Shown here: positions 17,627 to 27,208 of the stretch, one piece after another | Numbering within the stretch: position 1 is the stretch's first letter | How the letters are laid out: every line of letters begins with the position of its first letter | Assembly: GCF_900291015.1 (NCBI RefSeq) | Contig: NZ_OLKL01000039.1 | Span: 152,406 to 216,405 of the forward strand | Length of the DNA stretch: 64,000 nucleotides | DNA from: Pseudomonas persica | GTDB taxonomy: Bacteria > Pseudomonadota > Gammaproteobacteria > Pseudomonadales > Pseudomonadaceae | Direction: 5' to 3' | Notes under the pieces: model-generated | Database searches by the model: none | What the model was told of the DNA's origin: nothing | Seen by the model: only the letters and a program-made list of their open reading frames with translations | Made by a program: the position numbers and the translations under genes

Positions 17627-19069
17627 TCAGTGCTGCTCGCCAGCCCGCTTCAGCAGCTTCTTGCAGCGTTCCGACAAATGCACCACGCGCAATTGCTTGC
17701 CCGCCTTGGCATACCGCTCGCGCAAGGTCTGCAACGCCGCTACCGCCGAATAATCGACAAAGCTCAAATGCTGGCAATCCAGGGTCACCCTGGCCGGGTC
17801 GTTAGCCGGGTCGAACTGGTTGAGGAACGGCGTGGTCGAGGCAAAGAACAGCGTGCCATGCACCTGGTAATGCTTGCCCCCTTCCCCGTCCTCATGGCTG
17901 TCGGCATACAGTTCCCGCGCATGCTGCCAGGCAAAGTTCAGGGCTGCGATGACGACGCCGAACAGCACCGCCATGGCCAAGTCGGTGAACACCGTGACCA
18001 CGGTCACCGCAATGATCGCCAGCACATCGCTCAGCGGCACCTTGTGCAGCACCCGCAGGGACGCCCAGGCAAAGGTCTGCTGCGCCACCACGAACATCAC
18101 CCCGACCAGCGCCGCCAGCGGAATACGCTCGATCAGCGGGGCCAGGAACAGCACGAACAGCAGGATCATCACCCCGGCCACCACGCCCGACAGCCGACCA
18201 CGGCCATTGGAGCTGAGGTTGATCACCGTCTGGCCGATCATCGCGCAACCACCCATGCCGCCACACAGGCCGGAAACCATGTTGGCCGCACCCAGTGCCA
18301 CGCACTCGCGGTCCGGGTAGCCACGGCTCTCGGTGATTTCATCGGTCAGGTTGAGCGTAAGCAGGGTTTCCAGCAGGCCGACCATGGCCATCAGCACCGC
18401 GTAAGGGACGATGATCTTCAGGGTTTCAAGATTCCACGGTACGTCCGGCAGGGCCAGGTGTGGCAGACCGCCGGCGATGTGCGCCATGTCGCCCAGGGTG
18501 CGAGTGGGCAGGCCCAGCAGGTACACCAGCAAACCAACGCTGAGGATCGCCACCAGCGCCGGCGGCACCGCACGGGTCAGTTTCGGCAACACGTAGACCA
18601 CCAGCATGGTCAGCGCCACCAGGCCTATCATCAGGTACAGCGGCGCACCGCTGAGCCAGTGCTCACCCTGCTTGAAGTGCTCCAACTGGGCCAGGGCGAT
18701 GACGATGGCCAGGCCGTTGACGAAGCCGAGCATCACCGGGTACGGCACCAACCGCACCAGCTTGCCCAGGCGCAGCACACCGAACAGGATCATCACCACG
18801 CCCCCCAGCAGCACCGTCGCCAGCAGGTACTGCGCACCGTGCTGCACCACCAGCGCGACGATCACCACCGCCATCGAGCCGGCAGCGCCGGAGATCATCC
18901 CCGGCCGGCCACCGAACAGCGCCGTCAGGGTGCAGATGATGAAGGCGCCATACAGGCCCATCAACGGGTTGAGATGCGCCACCAGGGCAAAGGCGATGCA
19001 CTCGGGCACCAGGGCGAACGAGGTGGTCAGGCCGGCAAGCAGGTCGGCGCGGAGTCGGGCGGGTTTCAT
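17627..19069 (-). CDS. SulP/SLC26-family anion transporter
   Basis: A 480-residue inner-membrane protein. About 11-12 hydrophobic segments (residues about 10-400) include the SulP-like start DLLAGLTTSFALVPECIAFALVA and GMISGAAGSMAVV. The C-terminal STAS domain (from about residue 390) contains RVTLDCQHLSFVDYSAVAALQTL, with DYSA in place of the phosphorylatable DSSG motif of anti-sigma antagonists. Likely transports sulfate, bicarbonate or a dicarboxylate; the substrate cannot be read. The ATG at 19069 (MKPARLRAD) has AGGA 5 nt upstream; ATG 19075 is the alternative. Confidence 0.9.
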   Translation of the reverse strand: MKPARLRADLLAGLTTSFALVPECIAFALVAHLNPLMGLYGAFIICTLTALFGGRPGMISGAAGSMAVVIVALVVQHGAQYLLATVLLGGVVMILFGVLRLGKLVRLVPYPVMLGFVNGLAIVIALAQLEHFKQGEHWLSGAPLYLMIGLVALTMLVVYVLPKLTRAVPPALVAILSVGLLVYLLGLPTRTLGDMAHIAGGLPHLALPDVPWNLETLKIIVPYAVLMAMVGLLETLLTLNLTDEITESRGYPDRECVALGAANMVSGLCGGMGGCAMIGQTVINLSSNGRGRLSGVVAGVMILLFVLFLAPLIERIPLAALVGVMFVVAQQTFAWASLRVLHKVPLSDVLAIIAVTVVTVFTDLAMAVLFGVVIAALNFAWQHARELYADSHEDGEGGKHYQVHGTLFFASTTPFLNQFDPANDPARVTLDCQHLSFVDYSAVAALQTLRERYAKAGKQLRVVHLSERCKKLLKRAGEQH

Positions 19070-19159
19070 GGGCATCCTGTGGGCGGTTCGGGCGGGCGGT
19101 ACAAAAACAAGGGGCGCGATGTTACGGAATTTGTCCGGCAGCAGCCACCGCAAAGGCGC

Positions 19160-20320
19160 CTAGCGCCCGACCGAGGTCAACCATTCGGCCATTGCGGTAT
19201 CTTCGAGTGCATACTCACCACGATTGGCCTTCCAGACCAGTTCCTTGTCGCGCAGAGCATCAAGGGCCTTCTGTACGTTAGGTGTGCTGGCATTGGCCTC
19301 GGTTTGGGCCAGTTCCAGCTTGCGGCTGACATCGGCCAGGGTTTGCTCGGCAAAGGGCGAAAAAGGCTGCCGGCCAAGTGTGCGCTCGGCCATTACCTCA
19401 AGCACTGCCTGCTGCAGGGGCGAAAGCTCGTTCCAGGCGCTTTCGTAGTCACTCCATACGCCGGCTTGATGATTGAGTACCCCATTGCGCAGCAGCTCAC
19501 CCAGGTTGCCTGCCTCGCCCAAACCGACACTGACCTCGGCCAGCAGCTTGTTGAGCATTTCCGGGCGGCGGCCAACCAGCTCAAAAGCGTATGCCAGGTC
19601 CTCGACCTTGAACTGGTTGCTGTCGGCCAGGCGCTGGTTCCACAAGGCCGTGATGAACTCCACATATTCACGCCCCAGCAAGGGGAATGGCGTGATACTG
19701 GCACCAAAGAACGGCTGCTTGCTCTTCAACACCAGGTTGGCCAGCTTGTCGCGGCTGGAACCGGTGAACACCAGGCGCAAGCCATCCGGACGGTCACCAC
19801 GGTTGAGATGGTCCCGCGCGGCCTTTAGCGCGAACATCGCGTTCAGGCCATCTTTACTGTTGAGGGCATGCTGGGCCTCGTCGATGATCAGTACCACCAT
19901 CTGCCCCGACACTTGGTGCAACACGGCAAGCGCCTGAGCCAAGGTCGTACCCTCAGGCAGGTGCGGGCGGGTAAAGTCCCAACTGAGGGTACGCAGCAGG
20001 TTCACCTTGTCGATACCTGCCTTTTTCGCAGCTTTGGCCAGCGCACCTTCGAAGTGACCCAGCGCAGCACCGATGGCGCCACTGATCAGTTCTGCCGGCG
20101 CGGCGTCGCGGTCCGACCACAGATCGACGTAAACCGGTAGCCAGCCGCGCCGAACGCATTCGGGGATGAAGTCATTGTTGAGGAAGGTGCTCTTGCCCGT
20201 ACGCCGGGGCGCGGCGAGGAACATGCCAGAGCTGTAATCGACCAGCGACTCACCGGCCAGGTCCTGGCCCAGGGCCTTGGCCAACTGATCACGACGCAGC
20301 AGCGGGCGAATGGGCGACAT
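19160..20320 (-). CDS. Orphan P-loop ATPase (archaeal-type AAA/STAND-like)
   Basis: A 386-residue soluble protein. Walker A is AAPRRTGKST (near residue 36) and Walker B is MVVLIIDEAQH (near residue 144). A sensor-1-like segment follows (LRLVFTGSSRDKL). After the ATPase core comes a helical region with EFITALWNQRL, and the C-terminal 100 residues look like a winged helix (LSPLQQAVLEVMAER...VQKALDALRDKELVWKANRGEYALED). This layout matches the ATPase_2/Cdc6-like group. A role in DNA handling or defence is possible, but no effector domain or partner gene is seen. Start ATG 20320 with GGATAA 7 nt upstream. It lies 91 bp upstream of sulP, same direction. Confidence 0.8.
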   Translation of the reverse strand: MSPIRPLLRRDQLAKALGQDLAGESLVDYSSGMFLAAPRRTGKSTFLNNDFIPECVRRGWLPVYVDLWSDRDAAPAELISGAIGAALGHFEGALAKAAKKAGIDKVNLLRTLSWDFTRPHLPEGTTLAQALAVLHQVSGQMVVLIIDEAQHALNSKDGLNAMFALKAARDHLNRGDRPDGLRLVFTGSSRDKLANLVLKSKQPFFGASITPFPLLGREYVEFITALWNQRLADSNQFKVEDLAYAFELVGRRPEMLNKLLAEVSVGLGEAGNLGELLRNGVLNHQAGVWSDYESAWNELSPLQQAVLEVMAERTLGRQPFSPFAEQTLADVSRKLELAQTEANASTPNVQKALDALRDKELVWKANRGEYALEDTAMAEWLTSVGR

Positions 20321-20477
20321 GTGATTATCCTAAATTATCTCAATGACTATAATTTATAGCCTACAAGATAAAACCCGATAGATCACCCCATCACCGCACA
20401 TCACCGACGTGATCCAGATCCTGCACACAGCCGGTAATTTTGCCATCATGTTGGTTCACCCTGCGGAGATCATGGAC

Positions 20478-21212
20478 ATGCCGCTACGCCCCCTATGCGC
20501 CGCCCTGCTGCTGGCCGCCAGCCTTACCGCCCAAGCCGCCACCGAGGTACTGCCGTTACAGCACCGCAGCAGCACCGAACTGCTGCCCGCCACCCAGGCG
20601 TTCATCGGCAAGGACGGCACGGTCAGCGCTTTCGAGAACAAGCTGATCGTCAATGCCAGCCCCGAGCGCATCGACGACCTGCGCACCTTGCTGCAACAGC
20701 TGGACACCGCACCCAAGCGCCTGCTGATCAGCGTCGACAACAACGACAGCAACTTCCAGGACAACCGTGGCAACGCGCGCGTCATCCATTACGGCACCAG
20801 CAACCGTGACGGCGGCATGCAGCAGGTCCAGGCCAGCGAAGGCCAGCCGGCACTGATCCAGGTAGGCCAGAGCATCCCGATCACCAGCACCAGTACCGAC
20901 GGCTACGGGCGCATCCAGAGCAACACCGAATACCGCAACGTGACCCAGGGCTTCTACGTCACCCCAAGCCTGAGTGGCGAAACGGTTCGTCTGCAAATAA
21001 GCAGCAATAATGACCGCATCAGCCATGAACGTGCAGATGTAGTGAATGTGCAAAGCACCGACACGACAGTCACCGGCAAGCTCGGCGAATGGATCACACT
21101 GGCCGGGCACAATCAGCAGAGCCAAGCCGATCGCAGCGTATCAAGCCGCAACTACAGCACCCAGCGCGGTGAAAACATGACTTTACGTGTCAAAGTCGAC
21201 CTTCTCGACTGA
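20478..21212 (+). CDS. Short secretin-like exported protein
   Basis: A 244-residue protein with a signal peptide (MPLRPLCAALLLAASLTAQAA). Residues about 50-85 resemble a secretin N1/NolW domain (NKLIVNASPERIDDLRTLLQQLDTAPKRLLISVD). The C-terminal part resembles the start of a secretin barrel domain (QVGQSIPITS..., TQGFYVTPSLSGETVRLQIS, GKLGEWITLAG) and ends MTLRVKVDLLD. It is much shorter than a type II/III secretin and has no secretion genes beside it. ATG 20478 is preferred (GGAG 9 nt upstream); ATG 20472 is 3 nt from it. Divergent from the ATPase across an AT-rich promoter region with a CTATAATTTATAG palindrome (20347-20359). Confidence 0.8.
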   Translation: MPLRPLCAALLLAASLTAQAATEVLPLQHRSSTELLPATQAFIGKDGTVSAFENKLIVNASPERIDDLRTLLQQLDTAPKRLLISVDNNDSNFQDNRGNARVIHYGTSNRDGGMQQVQASEGQPALIQVGQSIPITSTSTDGYGRIQSNTEYRNVTQGFYVTPSLSGETVRLQISSNNDRISHERADVVNVQSTDTTVTGKLGEWITLAGHNQQSQADRSVSSRNYSTQRGENMTLRVKVDLLD

Positions 21213-21279
21213 CCCCAGGCAATTCAAGGCCTCGACCAAAGGCCTTGAAACTGACTGCCAAGTCGCATTAGACCAAAGA

Positions 21280-21305
21280 TGTAGTAAGCATAAAAAACCA
21301 CTACA
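21280..21305. promoter_or_regulatory. Inverted repeat TGTAGT-N14-ACTACA (RpiR/RccR-like operator)
   Basis: Perfect 6-bp half-sites with a 14-nt AT-rich spacer, so the centres are 20 bp (two helical turns) apart. It ends 6 bp before a TTGACA -35 box. The half-site resembles those of HexR/RccR regulators of the RpiR family; RccR is known to control aceA in Pseudomonas. The match is by eye and the exact published consensus spacing was not checked. Confidence 0.5.
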
Positions 21306-21311
21306 AAACAT

Positions 21312-21341
21312 TTGACAGGGTCTTTTTCCCAAGGGCATGAT
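21312..21341 (+). promoter_or_regulatory. Candidate sigma-70 promoter of aceA
   Basis: A perfect -35 hexamer TTGACA (21312-21317) and a moderate -10 CATGAT (21336-21341), 18 bp apart. Predicted transcription start is near 21349. That would give aceA a leader of about 350 nt. Confidence 0.45.
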
Positions 21342-21348
21342 GGCCTCG

Positions 21349-21702
21349 CTCCCGCTAATCAGGGGCCCTGGCAAGGGCCTTCGAGGCGCGCTCCTCCCAC
21401 CCCTGGAGGCGTCTCGTGTCTATACGGCCCACAAGGCGGTTCGACGGGATTGCGACTGCAACGAAGAAGTTGTCCCGAGGGACGGAAGCGCATCACCGCA
21501 GTACTGGCAATCGCGTAGCACCGCAGCAAGGCAACCACGAGCCGACCTGCCGGAGCCCCCTTTCGCCTGGCCTGCACACCCTTCCCCTTCGAGCCTTCGC
21601 GTTCGCCGCCGCACTCCTGCGAACAGGACAGCCGCCAGCTCCCTGATCTGCTTCGAGCATCAGCACAATTACCCCAAGATCGATGCGACGAGGTTTATTT
21701 CC
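21349..21702 (+). other. Long structured 5' leader of aceA, possible regulatory RNA
   Basis: About 350 nt without a convincing gene. It folds locally: GGCCCT-GGCA-AGGGCC (21363-21378), and CGGGA...TCCCG enclosing CAAC-GAAGAA-GTTG (about 21444-21478). A pyrimidine-rich stretch follows (21555-21595), then the aceA ribosome site GAGG at 21689-21692. No intrinsic terminator with a U-run is seen inside. The frame upstream of aceA happens to be open, but has no ribosome site and no protein-like composition. Together with the upstream region from 21213 this explains the 490-bp gap. Confidence 0.4.
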
Positions 21703-23028
<1,326 letters not shown>

Positions 23029-23047
23029 TAGTGGGTTGCTGTTGAAG

Positions 23048-23086
23048 AAAGGCCCGGGGCTTGTGAAAGCCCTGGGCCTTTTTTAT
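23048..23086 (+). terminator. Rho-independent terminator of aceA
   Basis: AAAGGCCCGGGGCTT-GTGA-AAGCCCTGGGCC followed by six T. It is a long GC-rich stem with one internal mismatch, 20 bp after the aceA stop. Confidence 0.93.
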
Positions 23087-23145
23087 ACCTGCATCCAATC
23101 GACGAGGAATACATCGAAACTGTAGGAGCGCAGCCCAGTGATACC

Positions 23146-23409
23146 TCAGTGCTTCATGCCCAGCTCGGCATCATCCATCAACGCCTTGGCCATCGCGCTG
23201 AGGTAATGGGCGACCCAGATCATCATCGGCTTTTCGTCCATCAGGCCGGTCATAGTGAGTTCACGCACGTAGCCCATCCGTTCCGAAGATTGCTCGCGGG
23301 CGTCGCGGCAGGGAATGCCTGGCTCGATGCGGAACAGTGGGTGGGTGCCGTTTTCGCCTTGGTAGAAGGTGGTTTTGCCGACGGTGAATAGGGTTTCTTC
23401 TGTTGTCAT
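23146..23409 (-). CDS. Small DUF3077-like protein
   Basis: An 87-residue protein, MTTEETLFTVGKTTFYQG...LFRIEPGIPCRDAREQSSERMGYV...VAHYLSAMAKALMDDAELG. The order of a TVGxTxF start, (V/I)xPGIPxxxAxEQ in the middle and HYLxxMAKAxxDD near the end fits the Pseudomonas DUF3077 family of unknown function. ATG 23409 has GGGGAT about 7 nt upstream. Longer in-frame extensions run into the large hairpin and are not credible. It stands alone, convergent with aceA. Confidence 0.7.
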   Translation of the reverse strand: MTTEETLFTVGKTTFYQGENGTHPLFRIEPGIPCRDAREQSSERMGYVRELTMTGLMDEKPMMIWVAHYLSAMAKALMDDAELGMKH

Positions 23410-23525
23410 TGATGTATCCCCTGGAATGTCTCGAATGCCTGGATGAGCCGGATCAAGGGGGCCTCGAGGGAATGAGATTGCGTCAGGGCGGCGAGATGCC
23501 TGCCTCGGCTTTGGCGGTGTCGCGC

Positions 23526-23750
23526 AGATCGAGCGCCGCCCGCGCGGCGCATCGCGAGCTGCGCTCGCTCCTACGTTTGTTTCGGGCCAATTATGCCTAT
23601 GGGATTTGCGCGCGGACGCCTTGGCACATGACGCGAGATCGCGTCGTACGAACAAGGCGGTCGCGCGCGCCTGTCACAGGCGTTACTGGCCCGAAACAAA
23701 CGTAGGAGCGAGCGCAGCTCGCGATGCGCCGCGCGGGCGGCGCTCGATCT
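23526..23750. repeat. 225-bp near-palindrome with perfect 64-bp arms
   Basis: Left arm 23526-23589 begins AGATCGAGCGCCGCCCGCGC. Right arm 23687-23750 is its exact reverse complement. The 97-bp centre is itself partly self-complementary (GCGCGCGGACGCCTTG near 23609 against CAAGGCGGTCGCGCGC near 23655). The arms carry a REP-like core (GTAGGAGCGAGCGCAGCTCG) different from the other REP classes in the window. No gene or transposase is inside. It probably belongs to a REPIN/MITE family. Confidence 0.92.
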
Positions 23751-23953
23751 CATAGGCGCTGCATTCCTTTCGCCATACCCATGGCAGCCCTGACTCAATC
23801 CAAGCGCTCAACCGATAAAGTATTGACCCAGAGCGGTGCAAGCGGTGCCGACAGCTGCTAGAACAGGCGTTTTTCGCATTTGCAAGTAGGGATGAATCGC
23901 CAGATGAACTTTACAAGGCGCAGAACAACCCAATTACATGGCATCGACTCAAA

Positions 23954-23968
23954 TGATATCAATTATCA
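23954..23968. promoter_or_regulatory. Fur-box-like site
   Basis: TGATATCAATTATCA matches the 7-1-7 Fur consensus TGATAATnATTATCA at all but two positions. It lies in an AT-rich stretch (23870-24130) unlike its surroundings, about 280 bp before nuoA. The interval from the hairpin to nuoA otherwise holds no convincing gene. A weak hairpin with a short T-run (AGCCAG-TTACAAG-CTGGTTTT, near 24052) lies about 90 bp downstream of the site. Confidence 0.45.
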
Positions 23969-24245
23969 TTACGAAACCTGCAATTCGTTACCCGTCGCAA
24001 GAAACATAATTAACAAAACCGCACGCAATCCCCGAATCTCAAGGCTTTCAGCCAGTTACAAGCTGGTTTTGTACTTAATCCTACGAATAAATTTGCGACA
24101 GAAATTTTACTTGCACCGGGTTTACCCATAAAATCAGCGCGATTGATTCAGCTGCGACATTTGGTCACTGCATGTGCGACGCCAGGTCGCCGCTCTACAC
24201 TTATTTCAGACTGCAGAGCTGGGTCTCTGTATAAGGATCTCTAGC

Positions 24246-24659
24246 ATGTCCGATTCGGCAGGACTCATCGCCCACAACTGGGGCTTTGCCATCTTCCTCC
24301 TGGGTGTCGTCGGCCTGTGCGCCTTCATGCTCGGCCTGTCCAGCCTGCTCGGTAGCAAGGCCTGGGGCCGCGCCAAGAACGAACCCTTCGAATCCGGCAT
24401 GCTGCCTGTCGGCAGCGCCCGCCTGCGCCTGTCCGCCAAATTCTATCTGGTCGCGATGCTGTTCGTGATCTTCGATATCGAAGCCCTCTTTCTCTTTGCA
24501 TGGTCTGTGTCCGTCCGCGAAAGCGGCTGGACCGGATTCGTCGAAGCACTCGTTTTCATAGCAATTCTGTTGGCTGGTCTTGTCTACCTATGGCGCGTCG
24601 GGGCACTTGATTGGGCTCCCGAAGGTCGCCGCAAGCGGCAAGCGAAGCTGAAACAATGA
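24246..24659 (+). CDS. nuoA: NADH-quinone oxidoreductase subunit A
   Basis: A 137-residue membrane subunit of complex I with three hydrophobic helices (about residues 10-32, 63-85, 92-115). The conserved KNEPFESGMLPVG loop before helix 2 and KFYLVAMLFVIFDIEALFLF are family hallmarks. ATG 24246 has AAGGA 8 nt upstream. First gene of the 13-gene nuo operon, which runs to 39213 with only short gaps. NuoA packs beside NuoJ/K/H near the quinone channel. Confidence 0.96.
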   Translation: MSDSAGLIAHNWGFAIFLLGVVGLCAFMLGLSSLLGSKAWGRAKNEPFESGMLPVGSARLRLSAKFYLVAMLFVIFDIEALFLFAWSVSVRESGWTGFVEALVFIAILLAGLVYLWRVGALDWAPEGRRKRQAKLKQ

Positions 24660-24668
24660 GGCTTTGGC

Positions 24669-25346
24669 ATGCAATACAATCTCACCAGAATCGATCCGGA
24701 TGCGCCCAACGAGCAGTACCCGGTCGGTGAACGGGAAACCGTCACCGATCAACTGCTAGAGGACCAGGTCCACAAGAACATCTTCATGGGCAAGCTTGAA
24801 GATGTGCTGCGTGGCGCGGTCAACTGGGGCCGCAAGAACTCCCTCTGGCCGTACAACTTCGGCCTGTCCTGCTGCTACGTGGAAATGACCACGGCCTTCA
24901 CGGCACCCCACGACATCGCCCGCTTCGGCGCCGAAGTCATCCGGGCCTCGCCGCGTCAGGCCGACTTCATGGTCATCGCCGGTACCTGCTTCGTCAAAAT
25001 GGCGCCGATCATTCAGCGCCTGTACGAGCAGATGCTCGAGCCGAAATGGGTCATCTCCATGGGTTCGTGCGCCAACTCCGGTGGCATGTACGATATCTAC
25101 TCGGTCGTTCAGGGGGTCGACAAGTTCCTCCCCGTGGACGTCTATGTGCCCGGCTGCCCGCCACGCCCTGAGGCTTTCCTGCAAGGCTTGATGCTGCTGC
25201 AGGAGTCGATCGGCCAAGAACGACGCCCGCTTTCCTGGGTTGTTGGTGATCAAGGTATTTACCGTGCCGAGATGCCAGCCCAGAAAGACCTGCGTCGTGA
25301 GCAGCGCATTGCCGTAACCAACCTGCGCAGCCCCGACGAAGTCTGA
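24669..25346 (+). CDS. nuoB: NADH-quinone oxidoreductase subunit B
   Basis: A 225-residue peripheral-arm subunit that ligates the last iron-sulfur cluster (N2), which passes electrons to quinone. The adjacent cysteines in LSCCYVEM, then AGTCFVKMAP and VPGCPPRPEA provide the cluster ligands. The N-terminal extension before the conserved core (about 50 residues) is usual for gamma-proteobacteria. It begins 9 bp after nuoA. Confidence 0.97.
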   Translation: MQYNLTRIDPDAPNEQYPVGERETVTDQLLEDQVHKNIFMGKLEDVLRGAVNWGRKNSLWPYNFGLSCCYVEMTTAFTAPHDIARFGAEVIRASPRQADFMVIAGTCFVKMAPIIQRLYEQMLEPKWVISMGSCANSGGMYDIYSVVQGVDKFLPVDVYVPGCPPRPEAFLQGLMLLQESIGQERRPLSWVVGDQGIYRAEMPAQKDLRREQRIAVTNLRSPDEV

Positions 25347-25424
25347 TCCAGCGACCTGCCGCCCGCTCCCCTGGAGCCGGCGGCCTGGCTTCATTCTTAA
25401 CGTTGACCCAAAGCGACCGAGACC

Positions 25425-27206
25425 ATGACAGCGGACAACGCTATTTTCATTCCGCCCTACAAGGCTGACGACCAGGATGTGGTCGTCGAACTGCACAACC
25501 GTTTTGGCGCCGAAGCTTTCGTCGCCCAGGAAACCCGCACCGGCATGCCCGTGCTGTGGGTCAAGCGCGAGCAACTCAAAGAAGTGCTCAGCTTCCTGCG
25601 TGGCGTAGCCAAACCGTACAGCATGCTGTACGACCTGCACGGCGTCGACGAACGCCTACGCACCCAGCGCCGCGGCCTGCCCGCTGCCGACTTCAGCGTG
25701 TTCTACCACCTGCTGTCGATCGAGCGTAACAGCGATGTGATGATCAAGGTGTCGCTCAGCGAAGGCGACCTGAACCTGCCGACCGTGACCGGTATCTGGC
25801 CAAACGCCAACTGGTACGAGCGCGAAGTCTGGGACATGTTCGGCATCGACTTTGCCGGCCACCCGCACCTCAGCCGCATCATGATGCCGCCCACCTGGGA
25901 AGGCCACCCGCTGCGCAAGGACTACCCGGCCCGCGCCACCGAGTTCGACCCCTACAGCCTGACCCTGGCCAAGCAGCAGCTTGAAGAGGAATCGGCACGC
26001 TTCAACCCGGAAGCCTGGGGCATGAAGCGCCAGGGCGCCAACGAGGACTACATGTTCCTCAACCTCGGCCCCAACCACCCTTCCGCGCACGGTGCCTTCC
26101 GTATCGTCCTGCAGCTGGACGGTGAAGAGATCGTCGACTGCGTACCGGACATCGGCTACCACCACCGTGGTGCCGAAAAAATGGCCGAGCGCCAGTCCTG
26201 GCACAGCTTCATCCCCTACACCGACCGTATCGACTACCTCGGCGGGGTAATGAACAACCTGCCGTACGTGCTCGCGGTCGAGAAGCTGGCCGGCATCAAG
26301 GTGCCACAGAAGGTCGACACCATCCGCGTGATGCTGGCCGAGTTCTTCCGTATCACCAGCCACCTGCTGTTCCTGGGTACCTATATCCAGGACGTCGGCG
26401 CCATGACCCCGGTGTTCTTCACCTTCACCGACCGCCAGCGCGCCTACACCGTGATCGAAGCGATCACCGGTTTCCGCCTGCACCCGGCCTGGTACCGCAT
26501 CGGCGGCGTCGCCCACGACCTGCCGCGCGGCTGGGACAAGCTGGTCAAGGACTTCGTCGAATGGCTGCCCAAGCGCCTCGACGAATACACCAAGGCTGCC
26601 CTGCAGAACAGCATCCTCAAGGGCCGCACCATCGGCGTTGCCGCGTACAACACCAAGGAAGCCCTGGCCTGGGGTACCACCGGTGCCGGCCTGCGTGCCA
26701 CCGGTTGCGACTTCGACCTGCGCAAGGCCCGCCCCTACTCCGGCTACGAGAACTTCGAATTCGAAGTACCGCTGGCCCACAACGGCGATGCCTACGATCG
26801 CTGCATGGTCCGTGTCGAGGAGATGCGCCAGAGTATCCGCATCATCGACCAGTGCCTGCGCAACATGCCGGAAGGCCCGTACAAGGCGGACCACCCGCTG
26901 ACCACGCCGCCGCCGAAAGAGCGCACCCTGCAGCACATCGAGACCCTGATCACGCACTTCCTGCAAGTCTCGTGGGGCCCGGTCATGCCGGCCAACGAGT
27001 CGTTCCAGATGATCGAGGCGACCAAGGGCATCAACAGTTACTACCTGACGAGCGATGGCGGCACCATGAGCTACCGCACCCGGATCCGTACCCCGAGCTA
27101 CCCGCACCTGCAGCAGATCCCTTCGGTGATCAAAGGCAGCATGGTTGCCGACCTCATTGCGTACCTGGGCAGTATCGACTTCGTTATGGCTGACGTGGAC
27201 CGCTAA
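25425..27206 (+). CDS. nuoCD: Fused NADH-quinone oxidoreductase subunit C/D
   Basis: A 593-residue fusion. Residues about 1-190 are the NuoC (30 kDa) domain, with the signature ERNSDVMIKV...NANWYEREVWDMFGIDFAGHPHLSRI. Residues about 205-593 are NuoD (49 kDa), which lines the quinone site: LGPNHPSAHGAFR, DIGYHHRGAEKMAE, and the end GSIDFVMADVDR. The fusion is the normal form in gamma-proteobacteria. A 78-bp gap with a small GC-rich hairpin separates it from nuoB. Confidence 0.97.
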   Translation: MTADNAIFIPPYKADDQDVVVELHNRFGAEAFVAQETRTGMPVLWVKREQLKEVLSFLRGVAKPYSMLYDLHGVDERLRTQRRGLPAADFSVFYHLLSIERNSDVMIKVSLSEGDLNLPTVTGIWPNANWYEREVWDMFGIDFAGHPHLSRIMMPPTWEGHPLRKDYPARATEFDPYSLTLAKQQLEEESARFNPEAWGMKRQGANEDYMFLNLGPNHPSAHGAFRIVLQLDGEEIVDCVPDIGYHHRGAEKMAERQSWHSFIPYTDRIDYLGGVMNNLPYVLAVEKLAGIKVPQKVDTIRVMLAEFFRITSHLLFLGTYIQDVGAMTPVFFTFTDRQRAYTVIEAITGFRLHPAWYRIGGVAHDLPRGWDKLVKDFVEWLPKRLDEYTKAALQNSILKGRTIGVAAYNTKEALAWGTTGAGLRATGCDFDLRKARPYSGYENFEFEVPLAHNGDAYDRCMVRVEEMRQSIRIIDQCLRNMPEGPYKADHPLTTPPPKERTLQHIETLITHFLQVSWGPVMPANESFQMIEATKGINSYYLTSDGGTMSYRTRIRTPSYPHLQQIPSVIKGSMVADLIAYLGSIDFVMADVDR

Positions 27207-27208
27207 GC

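Noticed and set aside
21337..21702. N-terminal extension of AceA by 122 residues in the same frame
   Set aside because: Isocitrate lyase starts at MALTREQQ with a good ribosome site at 21689-21692. The extension is Pro/Arg/Cys-rich without family similarity and coincides with folded leader RNA.
23410..23655. N-terminal extension of the DUF3077-like protein into the hairpin
   Set aside because: The extra 82 residues come from the 64-bp inverted repeat and lack a ribosome site; the family begins at MTTEETLF.
24052..24090. PrrF-type small RNA downstream of the Fur-like box
   Set aside because: The sequence does not show the PrrF core I remember, and the hairpin is weak. Only an undefined candidate is proposed in the findings.
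23880..24131. 83-codon open frame upstream of nuoA
   Set aside because: It has no ribosome site, an unusual residue composition and codon use unlike neighbours, and lies in an AT-rich regulatory stretch.
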